A stretch of 7,863 nt of DNA from an uncultured Pseudogracilibacillus sp. (lineage in GTDB: Bacteria > Bacillota > Bacilli > Bacillales > Amphibacillaceae), in assembly GCA_937974845.1 (NCBI GenBank), contig CALJVC010000054.1, positions 1 through 7,863 of the forward strand, written 5' to 3'. A program made the position numbers and the translations under genes. Numbering within the stretch: the first letter of the stretch is position 1; every line of letters starts with the position of its first letter. This document shows, in pieces, positions 5,433 to 7,863 of this stretch. The notes beneath the pieces were generated by a model. The model saw only the letters and a list, made by a program, of their open reading frames with translations. It was not told where the DNA came from and did no database searches.

Positions 5433-6881
5433 TTACATTTCTAGTAAAGAACGTGCCTTATGAAGGGTTTCGGCATATTCTTCTTCCGGTATAGAATCAG
5501 CGACAATTCCTGCACCTGCTTGGATATAGGCCCGCCCATCCTTAATGAGGAGGGAACGGATCGTAATGGCTAGGTTCACATCGTGACTGAAGGAGATAAA
5601 GCCAATCCCCCCGGCATACACACCCCGTCGTAAGCTCTCTAATTCGTTAATGAGTTGCATGGCTCGTTTTTTCGGAGTTCCGGATACGGTTCCCGCTGGT
5701 AAACAGCGGAGGAGAGCGTCGATGGCTGTGGCATCGGCCTTCAATTTGCCGTGCACTTCTGAGACGAGATGCATCACATGTTCGTACCGGACGACCTCGC
5801 GATAGACCGGAACCTCGAGAGAACCTTCCTCACAAATCGGAGCAATCTCCTCTTTACTGAGGGCAAGGAGCATGTCGTGTTCCTTACGCTCCTTTTGGTC
5901 AGATAGAAGTTCTGCCTTGAATGCTTCATCTTCCTCGGGAGTTTTTCCGCGCGGACGGGTGCCGGCAATCGGGTTCGTAATCACTTTTTCTCCATAGGTT
6001 TGGATAAGGCTTTCTGGCGATGAACCGAGTACAAGATAAGGACCGAAATCGATATAGAACATATAGGGCGACGGGTTTTTAGACCGGAGTTTCCGGTAGT
6101 AACTTACCGGGTCACCCTTGAGTTCAGCTACTAACCGTTGGGATAGGACAAGCTGTTCTACTTCCCCTTTGGCGATATAGTCCTTTGCTCTTTCTACTTT
6201 TTTGATGAAATCCTCTGGGGCTATTTCGGCCTGGAAGTTAAGAGGCTCGACATCAGGTGCCTCAATGGGACTCGTTGTTTCTAGCGCCTTTTCTATCCGG
6301 TTTATTTTTTCTTCCAAAAGTCTTTCTGCTTCGTCTTCGATATTCATGGCGATTATGTGTAGCTTTTCTTTCCGATGTTCATAGGCGACGATAGTGTCGT
6401 AAACCATAAAGTGCAGGTCGGGCATATCGAGATCATTAGGTAGGTCGTCACCGATATCGACAAAGTGTCGTAGGGCATCGTAACCGACATAGCCAATGGC
6501 TCCTCCAGTGAAGGGGAGGGGGATATCGGTCTGGATGTTTGGTAAATAGGTGGCGATATATTCTAAGGCATGCATGGCGTAAGTTTTTTCTTCCGAAGTT
6601 TTTCGATTGATGACCTTTGTCTCGTCAGCCCGCCCGATGATTTCTAGGTAAGGATCAGCCCCGATATAGGAGTACCTTCCTTTTCTTTCGTGGGGGAAGG
6701 AGCTTTCCAATAAGAACTTTTTTTCCCCTTGGATCCGTTTGAAAATCATGATTGGGGTCAATGTATCGCCGTTTTTTTCCGTCCGTCGATATGGAGCGTG
6801 CTTTCGCTTGCTGATTTTTTTCCCGTTTACGGATGATGAGACTTCGAGAAAGGTATTTCCTTCCTGATTCCGAACGTTCAT
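5433..6881 (-). CDS. trpE: Anthranilate synthase component I
   Basis: The 482-residue product converts chorismate to anthranilate, with ammonia supplied by a TrpG/PabA glutaminase that is not encoded here. LLES (57-60) matches the tryptophan feedback site, so allosteric inhibition is expected. The catalytic domain shows SQRL, NPSPYMFYIDF, PIAGTRPRG (304-312), DQKERKEH (328-335), YEHVMHLVS with His371, AGTVSGTPKKRAM (396-408) and AGAGIVADS (455-463). One conserved block is unlike the family: where TrpE and PabB usually read VDLxRND, residues 338-345 read LLALSKEE. The start chosen is the ATG with AGGAGGG six bases upstream. The frame stays open 14 codons further, but that part lies between the leader terminator and the ribosome binding site. 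Anthranilate synthase is preferred over PabB because of the LLES site and the trp-specific leader. Confidence 0.96.
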   Translation of the reverse strand: MNVRNQEGNTFLEVSSSVNGKKISKRKHAPYRRTEKNGDTLTPIMIFKRIQGEKKFLLESSFPHERKGRYSYIGADPYLEIIGRADETKVINRKTSEEKTYAMHALEYIATYLPNIQTDIPLPFTGGAIGYVGYDALRHFVDIGDDLPNDLDMPDLHFMVYDTIVAYEHRKEKLHIIAMNIEDEAERLLEEKINRIEKALETTSPIEAPDVEPLNFQAEIAPEDFIKKVERAKDYIAKGEVEQLVLSQRLVAELKGDPVSYYRKLRSKNPSPYMFYIDFGPYLVLGSSPESLIQTYGEKVITNPIAGTRPRGKTPEEDEAFKAELLSDQKERKEHDMLLALSKEEIAPICEEGSLEVPVYREVVRYEHVMHLVSEVHGKLKADATAIDALLRCLPAGTVSGTPKKRAMQLINELESLRRGVYAGGIGFISFSHDVNLAITIRSLLIKDGRAYIQAGAGIVADSIPEEEYAETLHKARSLLEM

Positions 6882-6887
6882 TAATTT

Positions 6888-6894
6888 CCCTCCT
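6888..6894 (-). promoter_or_regulatory. trpE ribosome binding site
   Basis: AGGAGGG on the minus strand, six bases before the ATG at 6881. It decides the trpE start over the open codons further upstream. It lies about 30 bases past the T-run of the second leader terminator, so translation depends on read-through. Confidence 0.85.
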
Positions 6895-6924
6895 AAGTCG
6901 TGCAAGTAGTGCGTATTTTCCAAT

Positions 6925-6962
6925 AAAAAAACCTCTACAAACAGTAAACCTGCCTGTAGAGG
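6925..6962 (-). terminator. Leader terminator of the second T-box
   Basis: On the minus strand a 13-bp stem (CCTCTACAGGCAG with CTGTTTGTAGAGG, two G-U pairs, 5-nt loop) is followed directly by seven T. It competes with the antiterminator formed by the T-box sequence just upstream. It ends 43 bases before the trpE start. Confidence 0.93.
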
Positions 6963-7240
6963 ACGTATGTGACCGTGGTGCCACCTCTCTTCGTAAGGGA
7001 CGAACCCCTTACCTCCTTTCAGATACGGGAATAGACCTGCTAGTTTGCAAGGATCTTTTCCGATATCCTATCCCTGTAACGTGGGAAGACGTTTTTCCGT
7101 ACTCGCTCGGCTTTGCCCGGGCTTTAGGGAAAACTCTTGTAAGTCCATTCTGCTCTTCGCTTCATACTAGCTCTCACCAACCGCTAGCTCTCTGGAATGA
7201 AGGGGGAAGGGCATACTTCTCTTACGCATCGATTTCTGAC
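6925..7240 (-). ncRNA. T-box riboswitch 2, Trp-specific, trpE-proximal
   Basis: The T-box sequence AGGTGGCACCACGG (6986-6973) precedes the terminator. The Stem I distal arm with AGAGAGC and GGTTGGTG lies at 7195-7167. The specifier is UGG (7147-7145) in the context GAATGGAC, calling for tRNA-Trp. Uncharged tRNA-Trp pairs its anticodon with UGG and its acceptor NCCA with the UGGC bulge, which stabilises the antiterminator and allows transcription of trpE. UGGC predicts a G discriminator base, which is that of bacterial tRNA-Trp. The 5' limit is approximate. Confidence 0.95.
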
Positions 7241-7366
7241 TATTGTATTGTCTACGCTTAAGTTTTTCTTATTGTAAATGTGAAGACCGACCTCATATGA
7301 AGGGTGGCTGTGTTAGGCGTTCTGATCTTGTTCTTTCTGTTAGTTTTCGTTATTTTTTTATAAAAT
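7241..7366 (-). other. Linker between the two T-boxes
   Basis: About 125 A/T-rich bases lie between the first terminator and Stem I of the second T-box. I found no gene and no good promoter: TACAAT-like -10 boxes occur but lack a -35 partner at usual spacing. The second riboswitch therefore seems to be reached only by read-through of the first. Confidence 0.5.
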
Positions 7367-7396
7367 AAAAAAACCTCCATCCAAAAAAGGACGAGG
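7367..7396 (-). terminator. Leader terminator of the first T-box
   Basis: On the minus strand CCTCGTCC pairs with GGATGGAGG (one bulged base) around a six-T loop, followed by seven T. It lies just after the first T-box sequence and is the off-state structure of the first riboswitch. It looks weaker than the second terminator (shorter, imperfect stem). Confidence 0.9.
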
Positions 7397-7638
7397 ATCT
7401 CGCGGTACCACCTTTATTAGCATAAAAGCTCACTCAATAATCAACCCGAATGGATTGACCATTCCTTGTAACGTAGGAATCGGACGTTGAAGCCTACTCG
7501 CTTCCGCTTTCGGTTCAAAGGCTCGAAAGTCCATTCATCTAATCCTTTACGCTAGTTCCCACCGACCACTAGCTCTCTGAAGTATCGGTATTAGACTACT
7601 CCTCTTTCTCATCGCCATTTAACTTCGTCTTCTTGTTA
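7367..7638 (-). ncRNA. T-box riboswitch 1, Trp-specific, promoter-proximal
   Basis: The T-box sequence AAGGTGGTACCGCG (7414-7401) precedes the terminator. The Stem I distal arm (AGAGAGCTAGTGGTCGGTG) lies within 7579-7552, and the GATGAG/GAGTA base of Stem I near 7615-7595. The specifier is UGG (7533-7531) in GAATGGAC, the same context as in the second riboswitch. Shared wording in the distal arm suggests the two arose by duplication. The acceptor-pairing bulge reads UGGU, not UGGC, so it would form a G-U rather than a G-C pair with a G73 tRNA-Trp. The transcript should begin about seven bases after the -10 box. Confidence 0.95.
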
Positions 7639-7644
7639 AATCGT

Positions 7645-7673
7645 ATTATAAAAGGTCTTTTCTATCCTGTCAA
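7645..7673 (-). promoter_or_regulatory. Consensus sigma-A promoter of the trp operon
   Basis: On the minus strand TTGACA (7673-7668) and TATAAT (7650-7645) are separated by exactly 17 bp. Both hexamers match consensus at all six positions. It lies just upstream of T-box Stem I. No operator is evident, so control is expected at the two leader terminators rather than at initiation. Confidence 0.93.
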
Positions 7674-7683
7674 GGGATTTTTT

Positions 7684-7716
7684 AAAAAGAAGCAATTTTC
7701 CTCGGAAAATTGCTTC
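7684..7716 (-). terminator. Terminator of the upstream transcript
   Basis: A perfect 12-bp stem (GAAGCAATTTTC with GAAAATTGCTTC, 4-base loop) is followed by five T on the minus strand. On the plus strand CTTTATT follows, so it may work weakly both ways. It sits about ten bases before the -35 box and insulates the trp promoter from upstream read-through. Confidence 0.85.
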
Positions 7717-7863
7717 CTTTATTGGTTATTCGGATGTTGGGGGGATTTATTCTGGTATTGGTATGGTTGGATTTTGTTCTTGGTAGTGATGATTTCTGGG
7801 AGCTGCGTCTCACTTTGGGCGGAATTTCATTAAGGGATGCGCGTGGTGGGTTCGCCGCGTCTC
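7717..7863. other. Window edge without a callable gene
   Basis: No feature can be supported here. The minus strand may hold the end of a gene that the terminator at 7684-7716 serves: its frames reach stops at 7830-7832 or 7810-7812 after too few codons to recognise. The plus strand has an open, tryptophan-rich frame but no credible start or ribosome binding site. Confidence 0.4.

Noticed and set aside
6882..6923. Upstream extension of trpE by 14 codons
   Set aside because: It begins at a TTG right after the leader terminator T-run, while AGGAGGG fits the ATG at 6881.
6833..7261. Plus-strand open frame of 142 codons opposite trpE and the second T-box
   Set aside because: It is antisense to a well-supported riboswitch and gene, resembles no protein I know, and its length is explained by the structured leader.
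7633..7833. Plus-strand open frame of 66 codons, hydrophobic and tryptophan-rich
   Set aside because: It begins with TTG inside the trp promoter/leader region, has no ribosome binding site, and runs through the perfect terminator hairpin. Most likely chance.

Overview
This window is a complete tryptophan biosynthesis operon on the minus strand, in the order trpE-trpD-trpC-trpF-trpB-trpA, with its promoter, leader and 3' region. The gene order, strong AGGAGG ribosome binding sites, a consensus sigma-A promoter and T-box leaders point to a Firmicute, most likely of the Bacillales. I cannot name the species. Gene content is ordinary for the pathway. The unusual parts are in the RNA leader, the non-coding gaps, the 3' region and one motif of TrpE.

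Reading in the direction of transcription (right to left): 7717-7863 holds no gene I can call. A strong hairpin terminator (7684-7716) ends an upstream transcript just before a perfect promoter (TTGACA, 17 bp, TATAAT; 7645-7673). The transcript then carries two complete T-box riboswitches in series (about 7638-7367 and 7240-6925). Each has a UGG (Trp) specifier and its own terminator, so two successive readings of uncharged tRNA-Trp should be needed before trpE (5433-6881) is transcribed.

trpD and trpC abut with no spacer and trpB/trpA overlap by 4 bp. Gaps of 169, 80 and 155 bp separate trpE/trpD, trpC/trpF and trpF/trpB, and they hold direct repeats or hairpins. There is no trpG in the window, so the glutamine amidotransferase subunit of anthranilate synthase must be encoded elsewhere, as with the shared pabA/trpG of B. 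subtilis. Together TrpE (with that subunit), TrpD, TrpF, TrpC and TrpB/TrpA would convert chorismate to L-tryptophan.

Downstream of trpA lies about 430 bp of non-coding DNA (124-556). It has two copies of a 31-32 bp palindromic repeat, a degenerate tandem repeat and a weak terminator candidate. A clear minus-strand terminator follows at 102-123. At the very left edge (10-80) is a cluster of DnaA-box-like 9-mers, all in one orientation and spaced 20, 20, 11 and 11 bp. It may be a DnaA-box cluster, or the edge of an origin continuing outside the window.
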